From NCBI RefSeq assembly GCF_000006565.2, contig NC_031478.1:6348212-6412211 (forward strand): 64,000 nt of DNA, in the 5' to 3' direction. Below the pieces are notes generated by a model that saw nothing but the letters and a program-made list of their open reading frames with translations, was not told where the DNA came from and ran no database searches. Position 1 is the first letter of the stretch. Each line of letters opens with the position of its first letter. This DNA comes from Toxoplasma gondii ME49. Taxonomy: Eukaryota > Apicomplexa > Conoidasida > Eucoccidiorida > Sarcocystidae. The translations under genes and the position numbers were made by a program. Below, one piece after another: positions 1-13,100 of this stretch.

Positions 1-1985
1 GCGTTATAGCCACATGGCACTGTACCAAAAACCCACGCACACAAAAACAGGATCCACTAAACCAGATCTGTCTTGAATGTTCCTTGGTGGTTGTACAGGT
101 GTTTCATGTCTTGCATCATCTTGCCAGATCTTTGAGTACGATGGTAAGCAGAATTGAATGGGCAAATACAGTTAGCACCCCTAGTTTCACACAAGAACGC
201 GTGCAGGAACTGGGGGTAATTGTTAGAGACTCACAGGAAGATAGGTACCTCCGCCACGCTTCCAAACCTTCCAGGGGACGAAGGGGTTCCTCGCCGCATG
301 TTTCACAAGCGTGTCCGTCACATTCGAAAGGTCAGCTAGATTTGTTGCTGCCTGCCTATTCAGGCGATGACCAAGCGACCGAACACGGGTGGAACGAGGC
401 TGAACAAGACAACAACAAAAAAACGGAATTCATTCAACGCGCTGGGCAGTGACCCCCAGCTGTCCAGAAGATTGTGAGCATCATGCATTGGCTTGCTACT
501 TCAACTGCAAGTCCAGCGAGGCATACACCTCTCTCCGCGAATGTAGCCTCATGGCCGACAAAAAAGCGACTTAAAATAATGTGGGTCATTCACTTCTTCC
601 TTGGAGTAAACTTCTCTGCCACATCTTGCTTCTAGTCACAGGCACGCTGCTCACATCCTGTCCCACGGAAGACGCCAGCGGGATAGCGCAGACATCAGCA
701 TTCTGACCGCGACGTACCCGTGTGTTTTGCGCGCCATTAGTGCCTCCTCGGCAAGAGTCAGGCATCCTGCTATCATCCTTGAAATTGGCGTATGTTAAAG
801 GCAAAGAAGTGCACAGAGACATCGCTCCCTACAAATCTGCACAGGAATGCATCTCCAGCATGCCGGCTTTTCGCATGGTGTGCTTCTGTCACTCAGTGTG
901 GGGTTCCTTAAGACCGGATGGCCCTCAATTTAAAGTTGCTGAAAAATGGGCTGTTCATCTTTCCTTGAGAAGAGACAAGTTCACTTCAACTGAATTCGAC
1001 TTTGATAAGTTTTCAGAGCGATGATGTGACTGTGTGTGATGGCACTTAGTGATGCGGAAAATAGCGGACTGGCGAAATCAGTCAGTGCAGCCTCTGATCA
1101 CAAATGTCGCGCTTGCTCCAGTGTCGTTTCGTTCGCCAGTCCGATATTGCAATCTGCAAGCAAATGACATATAATAATCGGTGTGTAGTGCCGTTGTGAA
1201 AATGTTGATGAACAAAACATTGCAGTGGTCGCACACCCACTGAAGACCCTAACTTCACAAAAATACTAAGTAGGCCACTTCTTCACTGCAATCGGATCGT
1301 GTATCCTTTACTAGGACTACACACTTCACATAGATTGACTCAGCTCAGGGCCATATCCTTGGAATCTGGCGCATTGAGGAAGCCTTGCAATATGAATCCA
1401 TCTATTGAGTTTCCAGCAAATGGGCATCCGTCCAATTCTCTTCTACAGTTCAATAGAAGGGGGGGCGCCTGGGAAAAAGTGCTGCACTAAATTGCGTGTG
1501 GGTTTGTGCTTCCAACTGTTACGCGTTCGCCTCCTCTTTGACGGCAAGAACGGTTGTTATCCGTCTTGTGTTGTGATGTGGTTGATGCTTCCTGTCATGA
1601 GATGGCGTCTCAGAGAGCTTTCTTTTCGAATAGGCATCGTCTCGTTTGTGAGGCGGCCTCAACATTTCACCGCAGCTCATGCCGCTGTCGGCACCAGGCA
1701 CGAAGCTGCCCTCTCCTGGATCTTCTTTCTTGCACGGAGTGGAATTCTGTGTCTCTATCTTGTACCTGAGTGCTATGTGTCTGGTAAGATATCTTCATCA
1801 AACGCGCTACTCCAGAGTTGTCCTACCTTGAGTCCTGCGCTTCTTTGATGGGAACTCAACACTGGCACATGATCCGGGTTCCATTTCTAGCTTCCTTATA
1901 TGGTACAAATGCGAGGACGGATTCGCTTCCTCCTTAACCACTTTGGCCATCAGGCATTGTTTAGCATTCTGCAACGGGAGACAGG
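1..1985. other. No supported gene
   Basis: Only short open frames on both strands, with no convincing splice context or recognisable protein. It may hold the 3' untranslated region of the minus-strand gene that ends at 1986, and flanking intergenic DNA. Confidence 0.4.
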
Positions 1986-4250
1986 CTAGTGGGAGGTAAT
2001 TTCCAATATCGAATTACGAAGCAGATGATCTGCCTCACAAGTGCATGTAGATTCACTGGCAGCAGCGGGTTCGTCGGCAGCGGGCTTGCTATCCGCTGCT
2101 GAACAGTTGCTGTGGTCACCCCTAGAAATCCGGTAATTTTCCTTTGTTGCGCAGGTGGAGGTATACACTTGTTTTCCAGATTTGGGTGCGCAGACTGCTC
2201 GTGTGGTCTTGAGATTTGTGGGCCCAGTTTCGCAACCAAGCTCATTCTGAGCACCAGGAAACCATGGAGTATGAGCCATGCCTTGCCCACAGGCGTAATG
2301 CAACACACCAGGAGTGGCTGCCATGAAGATCCCAAACAAGGATCCTCCACAGCTTCCGTTTTGTTGCTCTTTTTTTCGGTTGTCGTCCGTCCCGACCGGA
2401 GACGTGCGGAACTGAACATGGACGCTGTTTGTTGCAAGTGCATTCGTGAGCCCATGTTTAATAGGGCTGACCGCCGCAACACTACAGAGGTCAGGTTTGC
2501 CAGTGCGCGTTCCATATTCTAAAGTTCCCATTATTTCTTCTGAAAGGCAATATTATATACATGCCACTTACCTGAACTGCTAGGTCCATCTTTTGTTCTG
2601 ATGAGATAAAATCTGCAATTAATGAAATTGAGTAAAGACGATACCGTCGCCAGAAGACGAAGCTCTAACAAACTACTGCCCGACGAACTATGTGCGCATC
2701 CAGCTTCAATTTCTGTATTTCTTCCACGCTGATCAAGCGCGACACCGTAGAGTTGGGAACAATTGACTACCTTTAGCACTTTGTACAGCACCTCTTCTTC
2801 TACACAGCCTTGTGCTGCAAGTTCGTGGGACGTGTGATTCTGAAAGTGGAGTAGTCACCAGCGAAACGGTTCTTACTGTAGCAGAAAAGAACGCACAGCC
2901 ACGTAGAAATGGTAAACAACTTCTGGTAAGCATTAGGCGAACATTTCAGAGCCACTGCCTCCACGGCACAAGCAATCAAGCTCACCAGTCGCTCCTTTGG
3001 CATTCCCTCAAGGAGAAGGAAAACTTCTATGTAATTGCGCAGCCTATATTAGTGCAATAAGGATAATGCCGTAAATATCCGCGTATCAGGAGCTCACCCT
3101 GGGTTCATTAGATCTTGTATTTCGTGTATGATTGCCAGATACTGATCAAATTGTTGGATCTGTCCAGGCTGCTCGGCGGCTGGTTTCGGCCATATTTGGT
3201 TGTGTTCTCTTTGGATATCCTCAGGCAACTTACCAAGGAAGCTGGCAATTCCAGAGGCACATTGGTCCGTCGAAGCATGGTGTGCATTTCGCCGACACCA
3301 GTCTCGTAGTTGAGATGGCGGCGATAAGCTTGCATCTCGTTTGCTGTAGCAGATGTGGCGTGAACGGGCACAAATGCAAGAGGGGATCAAAGACTCACCC
3401 TCGAAGCATCTGCGCGATTTCTTTTGCTGCACATGAAATTCTTCTTAGAGGAACTCGCTTCTGTGCTGTATCTGATAAATGTGATGCCTCAGCAGCTGGG
3501 TGGTGCGTTGTGCCAGTATTCATGCTGTGATGCGACTGGCTTCTGGTGTCAGTCACTGTCGTTGGGGGATGTGATAAAAACTGTGGCGAAACATCAGTAT
3601 TCGATGCAGGGGAACCATCCTGGATTCCGGTTTCAGCCACCAGTCCTTGGCCGTCAACGGGGTTGCACTCGGCCTTCAGGGGGGCTGGGCTTGCGGTTGT
3701 AGGAGAACTAGAAGCGTCTTTACGGTTCGCTGTGGTAAAAGAAATGCCGGTACATTCCAAGCAACGCCGTCTTGAGCTACGCTGTGCAGTCACGTCGTCT
3801 GCATCCTCTTTATGGGTCCTTTTCTTTCTGTGGATGTCCTGTTCGATAGCTTGTCGATTGCTCGATCGAGGGCTTGAGCTTTCAGTGCCTCGATGCTCAG
3901 TTCGATGACATGCATCAGCCTTCATCTGCCTCAAGTTTGGCGTCTTCGATCCCCGGGTAGGTGTGGCAAACGGAGGAAGGTGAGCAGGCGATGTAACCCC
4001 GGTTGTGTTTTCTGCTGGTGGTAGCGATGGAGGCCTTACTTTGTCCCGTTCCATTCTGATGTACGATGGCAACTGCTGTCTTTCGTTAAAATACCTGAGG
4101 CTATGGGATCTGTTGCCCGCACCCGTGTCCACTGATGAAGATAAAAAGCCCTCGGAATCAGGTGGCAAGAATGTCACGCATTTCTGTCTCTGTCCGTCGG
4201 AGTCCATGCAAACCATGCTGCTTGTGATGGTGGATCCGCCCAATCGAGAC
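1986..4250 (-). CDS. Uncharacterised four-exon protein
   Basis: I do not recognise the family. Four exons join in phase on the minus strand: 4250-3399, 3343-3098, 3043-2877 and 2539-1986 (stop). Donors are GTGAGT, GTGAGC and GTAAGA; acceptors end TACAG, ATATAG and TTTCAG. The first exon is hydrophilic and Ser/Thr/Pro/Arg-rich (disordered). Exons 2 and 3 look like a folded helical domain, running through motifs such as FLGKLPEDIQ and LRNYIEVFLLLEGMPKERL. The last exon is Cys-containing and low in similarity to anything known to me; long frames also occur there in other phases, so it is the weakest part. The 5' end is unsettled: translation may start at the ATG at 4216, or a further upstream exon may join at 4250. 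The function is unknown. Confidence 0.45.
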
Positions 4251-4731
4251 CTGAAAACGTGGTGACGCACTGGTTTGCCATTCTGGCTGTTATGCCTGGA
4301 TCAGCCTACCGATCTCGCAGCTCCCGGGCTGTGTGCCGGCTGATTCCACCGGACCTCTCAACATGTAAGTCCTGTGCATTTCTAGCGCTGGTGTCGTACC
4401 GCCAGCGAGCGTCGGGCTGAGACCAGACAGTATTGTTAATTGGGATTAGAGTACTTCAGGTGACAGGTCCTACTTGCTCGACCAGGCGGGTCATGCCGAA
4501 ATCCAGCGTCACACTTGATACCTCATTTCTATTCGGAGGTAATGGGAAAGATTGAATCCAGCCCTAGATGGTGCGGAGGCTTTCTCGACTGTGTTGGCAG
4601 ACAGACGATGGCGATTCACTCACTGCATCTGAGCTGATCGAATCATGCTGCCGCCACGGCGGCTTTTTTGATCGATGCCCACGATCAATACCGTGCAAGT
4701 GTGATGCCTGCAGCGCGCCAGTGAATGTTAG

Positions 4732-5271
4732 TCATGTCCAAGCATTATCTATTGTTCTGCTTACCACCCTTTTGACCGAGCTGTGCCCGACACATTTCAG
4801 GTAGGACTCATTTTCTTGTTGAAAAGCATTAGCCACAATAACGTCAGCTATCATTCTATCATTGGACACATCCAGGGCGCTTCGCGGGCTGCAGGCTCCG
4901 TGTTTCCGCTCTTTCTCTTCAATACCTAGCGGAATAATGTGTGGAAATAAACACACAAACAAAGCCATGGAGCCAAGAACCAGGAGGATAATTCCACACT
5001 GAAAAATGAAAATATCCGCCAGGAATAGCTGGGTCATTGCGACAAGCTTGCAGCAGAAGACAGATAACGGTTGATCTATGAAACGTTTTTTCTGTAACTG
5101 AGAAACGCCGTCAAATGGGTTCAGGCTGTAGACATTTCCCTTCGTTAACCATCCATGGGGATCTCCAGCTGGCCACTCCGCCGGCGAAGCCGGTGAGTGA
5201 TACTTCGGAAGAACCGCTCGGGTGTATCTCCAGTGAAAGTCTCCGCTCGGTAAGCGTATGAGTGCTCGCAT
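4732..5271 (-). CDS. Possible single-pass membrane protein ORF
   Basis: An uninterrupted minus-strand frame starting at an ATG at 5271 and running to a stop at 4732 (about 180 residues). It has a hydrophilic N-terminal half followed by one strongly hydrophobic stretch (FIFQCGIILLVLGSMALFVC), then a charged tail beginning IEEKERK. No signal peptide and no recognised domain. It lies about 480 bases upstream of the four-exon gene on the same strand and could be a 5' exon of that gene instead of a separate gene. A chance open frame of this length is possible in 64 kb, so confidence is low. Confidence 0.3.
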   Translation of the reverse strand: MRALIRLPSGDFHWRYTRAVLPKYHSPASPAEWPAGDPHGWLTKGNVYSLNPFDGVSQLQKKRFIDQPLSVFCCKLVAMTQLFLADIFIFQCGIILLVLGSMALFVCLFPHIIPLGIEEKERKHGACSPRSALDVSNDRMIADVIVANAFQQENESYLKCVGHSSVKRVVSRTIDNAWT

Positions 5272-5319
5272 CTTCTGTGTGCCTTTTCTATTATGAAAAT
5301 CCGTTGTTTCAGCTGCCAC

Positions 5320-6835
5320 GTTGACAAAAAAGGGGGTTTTTCAGTCCGAAAGACGCGAAAATACTGTCGGACAGTCAGTCATACGACGTCTCCTTTTCGG
5401 CATATAAACGGCCTCGCTGGGGGAGGTAATAGCAAATGTTTGGTAGCGCCGAAATGCCACAGTTCCACAAGACATCCAGGAAAGGCTGTCTGGCTGAGAA
5501 TTCGTGAACTTCATCTAAAGGATCGTGCAGGGATGCCACTGCTCGACGAAGGGTGCGGCTCCGAGGGGACAAGTCTGAAACTAGGTATCTTTCGGTCTAG
5601 GCAGGAGCGTCCATCAAACTGGCAAACTGGTCGATAAAAGAGGAAATCCTCCTTCCGGGAAAGGCACTTTCGTTGCGACAGCTTCATCACAGTGATGTTT
5701 CAGTTCTAGCGAATAGAGTTCGTGCCGGAGGCCTCTCATTGTTGGCCGACGTGGTGGAGTGTGTTCGTTATTTTCTTTGTTAAAGTGGACGCAAACAAGC
5801 GAACAGGAACTATAAATGCAGCTGGACAAGATGAGGGCGAAATGCCACTAGTTCGATTTTAGCGAGCGGCGCTATCGAGTAAAGGGCTGTCCCATGCGGT
5901 CCCAATTCTGATTCAGTTGCACGGGCGTCAGCGCTGTCTATTCGTCTTGCAAGACCCTTCCTATCAGGTAGCAGCCCAGCACCGTGACCTGGCAACAGCT
6001 ACTGAGAACGGGTAACTACTACCCAAATACCGTTGTGTACTTGAGACAGGAAGTCCTTGTAACAGAAGGCTGTTAGTTCTTGTCACTGGTAAGTCAAACC
6101 AATCTCCGGTCTTCAAGTGGTAAAATACGTACCAATGCATGAGGCTCATCTGTCCTCCGTGGACGTGGAGCTGCTCAGCTTGGCCTTTCACAGATGATGC
6201 ATTCTTCGTCTCTCTGCCTAGGACGGTATACCTAATACGCTGAACCGATACGCGTTGCTACTCCGCGACTTTTGTTCCACTTCTGGGCCCTTCCTTGAGA
6301 AGTGGCAGTCATTCACAACTCAAATGTGTCGCCGCCCCCCAAAAAACAAACGAATGTTGACGTGTAATGTCTCACAGATCAAATACTATGCTGTAAAATG
6401 AAATGCTACAGCTAACCAAATGTTGATCTACGCAGTCTGCTTAGAGCCCCTAGTACAGACGTATCATCGGGCGTGAACCGCGCACTCGTTAGAAAAGTGC
6501 GGCGAGAGCGGGACTTGCCTGTTCCTCTGCACCAACTCAGAGTGATTCAAAACACAATTCTCTCGGTAGTGTCTCTCTGTATGGCCGACCGCGCGTCCAT
6601 GTGAATCCGTCCACCATATGTATTCCTTCCAGGCTACCCGGCCAGACACACCGCGGACTCGCCAAGTGCGGAGGCGGCCGTTCCCAAATAAGGTCTGTGA
6701 CAGAATTACGGAAGCACAGCATGGTGACGAGCTGCAGGGCCACAGTCAAGATCAATCAAGCTGCTCCAGACAAGCTTTTAGTTTACACCGAAAGTCTTTT
6801 GACTCACTGGTGGGATGCCCTGTGTAAACAGCATT
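5320..6835. other. Intergenic, nothing supported
   Basis: Short frames only on both strands, without splice-consistent exons. A C-rich/A-rich tract lies near 6332-6350. I see no gene in this stretch. Confidence 0.4.
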
Positions 6836-8640
6836 TCAGGATGGTGTTTCCGCAGATCCCTCAAGTGACCGTTTGTCGCCGGTCGGCACCGTTCGGAAAA
6901 ATTGTGTTATCAGAGTGTTCTTCAGCTGAGGGCATTTAACTGGTTGAACCGTTGCTGCGAGGCCTGTCGATCCCCGTCTCACTTTCTTCGTCGTACCAAC
7001 TGAACTTCCAGGCGACGAGCCATAACATGACCCTTCCTCCTGTCCATCGCTTCGTCGCCTCTTTCCCCAAACTGGCCCGTCGTCCGCGTCTGCGGCGTCG
7101 CTCCTTGTACTTTCATTCTTTGCCTGCCGAGGAGTCGCTCCCTCGTCTTCGCCACACAAACCACATCCTTCACTGTTGAGCCGGCGTGCCTCCGTCGGAG
7201 TTCCAGCGTCACAAGTATCAGCTGGGCCAATCGCGTTGTGCGAACCTTCTGATTCCTTCGCATCTTCCTGTGCTCCCTCATTCTCAGGCTGTGCAACCCG
7301 TAGGGCTTTCCGGCAGGAAAGCATAGCATTAGCTCCGACCGACTCATGCATTTCAGCCATAGTGGCAGCCATTTCTCTCGCTAGAGCCGCCGCCGCCATT
7401 GCAGCAGCAGCAACATGAACCGCAGATGCTGAAATGCCTGAACAGCCTTGCTCAACGGCAGTCATTGCTGCAGCTTCTGCAGAAAAAGCTGCCACCATCG
7501 CCGTGGCAGTGGCCGAGGCGAAGGGGTCCAGATCCCGAAATGGGTCGCAATTGCTGGTATCAGATGGGGTTTCACACGCTAACTTGTCTACAAGGACTCC
7601 TGCCACTCTAGCATTAGCTCCTTTTCCATCATCCTCTTTTCGAGCGCGGCTGCAGGAAGGAGCTGCGGGCGGGACTGGAGCAGAAGGTGCTGCTGCTGCT
7701 GAACACACTTCTTGACCGTCTCTCTTACTCACTCTTCGCGAAGCTACCGAGACTGCATTCGAAGGTTCACCATTGCTAGGTTCCTGTAAACGCGGTTTCT
7801 TGGCGCTGCCAGCACTCATTTCTGGAGTTTGTCGGAGGATCTGGACCAACACAGATGGCCCAGAACCGGCGCCGGTGCGCTGAGAAGCCCCACCCTTCCC
7901 CTGGGCTCCAGTGCCTGCAACAGACACTCCAGTTGAAGTATCGGACTTAGAGACTGCAGGGCTCTCCGCTCCCTGAGAAACAGTGGACACATTCCCCGAA
8001 TTTGGTACCCGCGGACCATCGGAGCTATTTGCTGACGCCACAGCTTCTGTCGACGGCTGAGCCGGTGTAGACTGACTCGATGACTCTTCTGACAGAATTA
8101 GAGCTGCTATCGACTCCAGGTCTTCCTTGAGATTGAAAGCCTCGGTCGCCTCCGCCGAAACATACCACCTCTGCAAGTAACGAGGAAGACAATTGGACAT
8201 GACAGAAAAAGTACCTTTGAAACATACCCAAAGGAGAACAGCTTTCAAACACAGGCGAGACCCCGAAGACACCAAGACAAAACACATCAGCTGTCCCTCC
8301 TTCACTGCATTGCTCACCTTCTGTTTGTCTTCCGGCCTTCGCTCGTAAACAATATGCTCTTTGAATCTCCGCTCCAAATCTGCCTTCGTCAGATGCTTAT
8401 TTCTGCAGGAAGTCCACAGTTGCAGGACAACGTAACAGCAAACTTTCCCGCTTACCAGCCGATGGAAAATAAACCGCATTCACGTTCACGGCAAACAAAT
8501 AAGACGGAACCCAACGCTGTGTGAAACTGTCACGCACGATGACAGAACCAGTCCATTCACTTTCCACCTTACAGCCCTGAGTAGCCGAGAGCGCAGAAAG
8601 CCCAGTACGCTCTTCCCCCTGGCCGTTTCCTTCCCTTCAT
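6836..8640 (-). CDS. Protein with C-terminal PIP-like motif, Ser/Ala-rich
   Basis: Three exons join in phase: 8640-8573 (ATG at 8640, donor GTAAGG), 8402-8318 (acceptor CTGCAG, donor GTGAGC) and 8170-6836 (acceptor TTGCAG, stop at 6836), giving about 495 residues. The N-terminal about 90 residues look folded (HLTKADLERRFKEHIVYERR, then RWYVSAEATEAFNLKEDLES). The long middle is low-complexity Ser/Ala/Glu, with an Ala-Met-rich stretch. Near the C-terminus sits KNTLITQFFRT, which fits the PCNA-interacting peptide spacing (x-x-x-I-x-x-F-F) with Asn where Gln is usual. The layout, folded N-terminus plus disordered tail ending in a PIP motif such as QxxITxFF, recalls the DNA polymerase delta third subunit, but sequence similarity in the N-terminus is not obvious to me. 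The next gene upstream on the same strand is CAF-1, another PCNA partner. Confidence 0.6.
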
Positions 8641-8972
8641 GCGCGAGGGATCCGAACATTTCCTTTGCAGGATTTCCACTCCTTTTCTCCAGTTGACATA
8701 TAGAGTTTCCCTAAGGTTCTCAAATGTGAGGGTAGCCAAACTTTGAGTGCCCCATGATCGTGGGCATTCTTCTCGTACGGTACATCCCTTAACTTCAGGA
8801 TATTCTTCTTTTCCCCCTTAGTGTCCGAGCGAACCTGGTAACTCGGCAACAAGTTTACTGCTATTCGACGTATGCCACCCTGTCCCGTTCGGAGCGCATG
8901 TGCAACAGAAAGATCTTGTTTCTTTATTTTTAGTTTGTCGCAGGAAACACAAAAGCGTCCAACACGAGCGAC

Positions 8973-9207
8973 CTACAGTTTGTGGAAATCTGCGATGAGC
9001 TTTGTCTTCGAGTCTTTTTTCGCGTGAGAGAACTTGAAGAGGCTGCAGAGTTCTTCGTCCGTCATCTTCTTTCTCTGGGTTGTCCCGGTAACAATGGCCT
9101 CGAGCCTCTCGAATGGCTTCCCACCTGTGACAACAGCCACGTTTTTCTCATCATGTACAATTTCCCTTCCTTCCCGGAAGGGCCGGGCAGTAAAACCAGA
9201 GTGCGAA
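8973..9207 (-). CDS. Last exon of an unrecognised gene
   Basis: A coding-looking 3' exon: acceptor TTTCGTTAG just before 9207, then one base plus 77 codons and a stop at 8973. It is charged and ordered, with segments such as GREIVHDEKNVAVVTGGK and MTDEELCSLFKFSHAKKD. Upstream exons are not resolved. A possible one lies around 9555-9700 on the same strand, with a GTAAGT donor, but its phase does not join cleanly. The family is not recognised. It lies just upstream of the PIP-motif gene, on the same strand. Confidence 0.35.
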
Positions 9208-9300
9208 CTAACGAAAGGCGGAAGTGCATTTGTTTTCGAATCAGAAAAGAAGTGGCACATACACATCCAGCCTCTTTGGAGCGTGAACACTGTAGTTCTG

Positions 9301-10108
9301 CTGTATATATTTACACAATTTTAAATGGTAGATAGGGGACAAACTGTCTCTAGGCGTTCTTAACCCAGCTCACGTAGTGCATTAAGTATAGTGGGGTCTG
9401 GCGTATATTTGAAAAACCAACATTCCTATACAAGCTGTACAAGTAGCACGATATAAAAAACAAGCCCATATAGTACACAAAACTGCAGTCTGTCTGATAT
9501 TCTAAGCAGTACCCGTTAGCTACACATGGACGCTGGGTAAGTTCCTCTGCACATACTTACACATGCATGGAATGCAGGCGGACGGACTTTCTTGCAGAAG
9601 GATCCGTCACGTCTCTTTGCGTGAAATGCAGACGAAGCTTGCCTTTGAATGTCAATGTCTTTTTTGATTCCCTTTCGACTTACCCCAGTCGTCGACCACA
9701 CATCCGTAGATGCTCAACCAGTTTCGGTCGCGCACGGAGTTGACTACGCAGGGGTCTACTCCTGAAGAGGTGACTCGGAACAGACAGGCTGCACAGTGAA
9801 TGAAGCAAGGACAGCGATGCGGATATGCCCATCACCACAACTGTTTCTGTGTATCACACTGTTTATCTGGATGTCCGCCCCAGTCCTCTCCCTTTCCGAT
9901 ATTCAACTCAGGAAGCTCCTTTTCTACGACCTGGCAACGCACCCTTCTTATCCTCGCCTTCGGTACCCCTGCACTCCGCCACCTCTCTTTCTGAAAACTG
10001 CATAAAATCCTACCGCTTTTGACCTAGAGATGCATGCACTTAGTACACGTTTGGCTGTAGTGAAACAGGACGTTACAACACTTGCTCCCATGGTTAAGCA
10101 GCCGGTGA
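9301..10108. other. Intergenic / 3' flank of CAF-1 gene
   Basis: No supported gene apart from a possible small minus-strand exon near 9555-9700. It probably contains the 3' untranslated region of the CAF-1 gene, which ends at 10109. Confidence 0.35.
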
Positions 10109-13100
10109 CTAGTCCAGAGTTTTTTCGTCCCGTGTACCTTCATCTCGCGCATTTGGTTTTTCTTCTCCCTCGAAGGACCAGTGCCAGTCGCAAAGAGACT
10201 CGAAGCGGACGGATTGCCCAAACCCCGCTCGGCCAGCGCCACTGCCTTCGTCGTCGTCTTCTACCAGCCAGTCTTTGTCTTCTTCTCCCTCCAGTTCCTC
10301 TTCTTCGTCCTCGTCCTTTCCTTCATCTAAATCATCAACATCGAAGTTCTCGAACCACTCCTCGTCGCTATCGCGATCGTAGTCGATGCAGCTTTCTTCA
10401 GCCCACTGCTCGCATGCAGTCGACTTCTGTGAAAGAAGGCATCGAACGCACACACACGCGCGCACAGTTGCCTCTGATACGCACTGAAAACAAAGCCAGA
10501 CATGGACATCAACCGGTACTACTACCCCCACAAACCACCTTTGTTCCGCATCACATTCTCGAATCGTCCACTTCCGCTTTCCTTGCGTCTCCTCCAGTGT
10601 CCGTTTGTCGGATGCTGTCCTGTCTCTCTCCTCTCTCCCTTGCACCTTCTTTCTTCTCTGTTTCCCTCTCTTCTTTCGCGCTCTCTCACCTTGGCCTGCT
10701 TGCCGAGCAGCAGGCGTCGAACGGGGCGTTTCCATTCATCCAAGTTGACCCAGGCTGTTCGCAGGTAAGGCAGGTCCCGGAGACTGTTGTCTGTGTAGTC
10801 GGTGAGAGTCAAACCCTGTTTGATTTCTCGCATTTCTTGTTGATAGGAGCGGACGCCTGGAGCTGAATGCTCAGACCACCCATTCAACACGGCGCTGTTC
10901 TCCGCGGTTCCAGAGGGGACAGGAAGCTGTGTCTGTGTCTGCTGGACGGGAAGTTTGTGGACGAATTGCCGGTTTTGGGCTGAACACAGACGTCCCCACT
11001 GACAGTCGAAGGGTGAAATAGTCGTAGAGGGCGAAGCCATCCACGCAAAGACTCAGGTGCCACATCGACTCGAGTCTGCATGCGATAGCGTGCGGATGAA
11101 CATGAACATTAAGCAGAGAAGAGACAGATATGCATGTCGATGCCGAGACCCTGAACCTTTGCCTCATATAGATACGTTTATTTGTCTATGACTTGCGTCC
11201 GTCGAGACAAAAAAACGAAGACGGTCTCGAAGCCCCTCTCTCCCCTCAAGCTACCACTAATTCGAACTTCGGGGCAGGGCCAAAAAAGTAGAACGGATAC
11301 CATTTCGAGCTCTTCACTTTTACATTGTTCATGCTTCCTCTGCGGGTTCTCCAAGACCGGTGTCCCATCCGACAAAGCATTGAATAATTTAAGAGCATCA
11401 TGGAATCGCTTGCATTCACTGTTCCGCATTAGGTCAAAATTCCTGATCGGCTGACGAAGGCGTGAGCTCGAGTTGCACCTCAGCGAGGAAGACACAAAAA
11501 GCCAAGCCCGAGATTTGACTCCACAAGACGTACCACAAAAAGTGTGGAACTCTCGCAGTTTCGTCGTGTGAGGGGAAGCAAATTCTTCCACAAACTCCGC
11601 CAGGCGCTCCTCGGCATCGAGGTCGCATCCGCTCTCTTCCTCTGTAAGACGCAGATGCGAGAGCACACACGAGAAAAACAAAGTTGTATCTCTTCCATCT
11701 CACTCCGAGCTAGATCTTTGCCAGAATTCTCTCAGCATCGGTCTCTGTAGAAACTCTTCACAGCTTCAAACTCATCAAGTGTCTCCGATTGCGCTACACC
11801 CTAAAAGAGACTGCCCCTCTCAGACCGACCCTTCTTGATAGCTGTGAAAGGGTAGGACCTTCAGGAAGCTGGCAGCCTTGCCCCTCGACAGGCTGCTCCG
11901 TAAAAATACTTTCCACACAGTCCAAACTCACTGTCGAAGAAAGGTACTGAGTCGCACGACGAAGCAGGCAGGGGTGACAATGCTGCAGAGGACACAAAAC
12001 AGAAACCGAAGCCGCTCGCATGCAGCCACAAGTTCGTGACCTTCTTGTCTAGGGAAGAGGAGCAGGAAAAGCTTCAAAAAAGAAAAGACATGTATCCAGA
12101 CCATCAGTGGTGACTACACGGTACATGTCTCCTGCCTATGACTCTCCACTTTGCCTTACAACTGGAATTTTTCAGCGCCCACCGGGGAAACACGCACCCA
12201 TAAAACGAGTAGAAAGTCACAATGCTCCTCCCTGCAATACACTTCCACACCGCTTTCTCGAACATATACACACATCGGACAACGCAACAACCTCATAAGA
12301 AACTACACGTAGCGACGCGTATGCACGGCATACATATATATATATATATATATATAAATATATGTATATATCGATATAAAGAGATGGCCGCATTGGCGGT
12401 CCAGGGGTCTGATCGTTCCTTTAACCGCAGGACCACCGTTGTGTGTGCTTCACCGTGAATCTTTCGTGTTTTGTTCTGTATCTTACGCTGCGGCAGCCTG
12501 AGGACGATATCGATGAACTGGGATCGCTTTCCTTCAGGAACTCTCCAGATTTCCGCCTCTGTAGCGGCCCTTGCACGCGCGGCTTCTTCGACCTTTCGCG
12601 CCTCGAGAGTGCCGTCGTCGATCTCGACAAGCTGGTCTTCCTTTTCTCTGCCAATGGGATCGTCGCATGCGGCGCTGGGGACAGCGAGGGAACCGGTAGA
12701 ACGCGAGACACTGAAAATTTGCACATCGCAGCTGCCCTCGGCAGGCTTTCCGACCCCAGAAGCTTCGACAGGGGCCGACCCTGTGAATGGGGTGGAAGGC
12801 GAAGAGATCCGCGGCGGCTTCCGCGCCAGCCACGAGACCATGAAATTCTGTTGACCCTTCATCGCTTGTGTTTCCTTCAGGACCTTCTTTCCCTCTGTCT
12901 TCTGCAGCACCCTCTGCGGCGGCGTCTGCTTCTGCAGGAACAACAAAAAACCAGAGAGTCCACGTGTGTCGCCGACACTCACAAAGAATGGAAGGAAGGG
13001 GCGGCGTGAAGAGCAGAGTCGAAGTGAAGCGAAGGCCTCTCATAAAAGAAATCCGGTTAAGATCAGACGCACTTCACAGTGAAGGCACCAAGCATGAGAG

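Noticed and set aside
1986..2522. Overlapping long frames in three phases near 2.0-2.5 kb
   Set aside because: Only the minus-strand frame ending at 1986 has a good acceptor and a phase match to the upstream exon. The others are treated as shadows.
10030..10866. Plus-strand frame of 278 codons
   Set aside because: It is antisense to the last two CAF-1 exons, which carry family-specific motifs.
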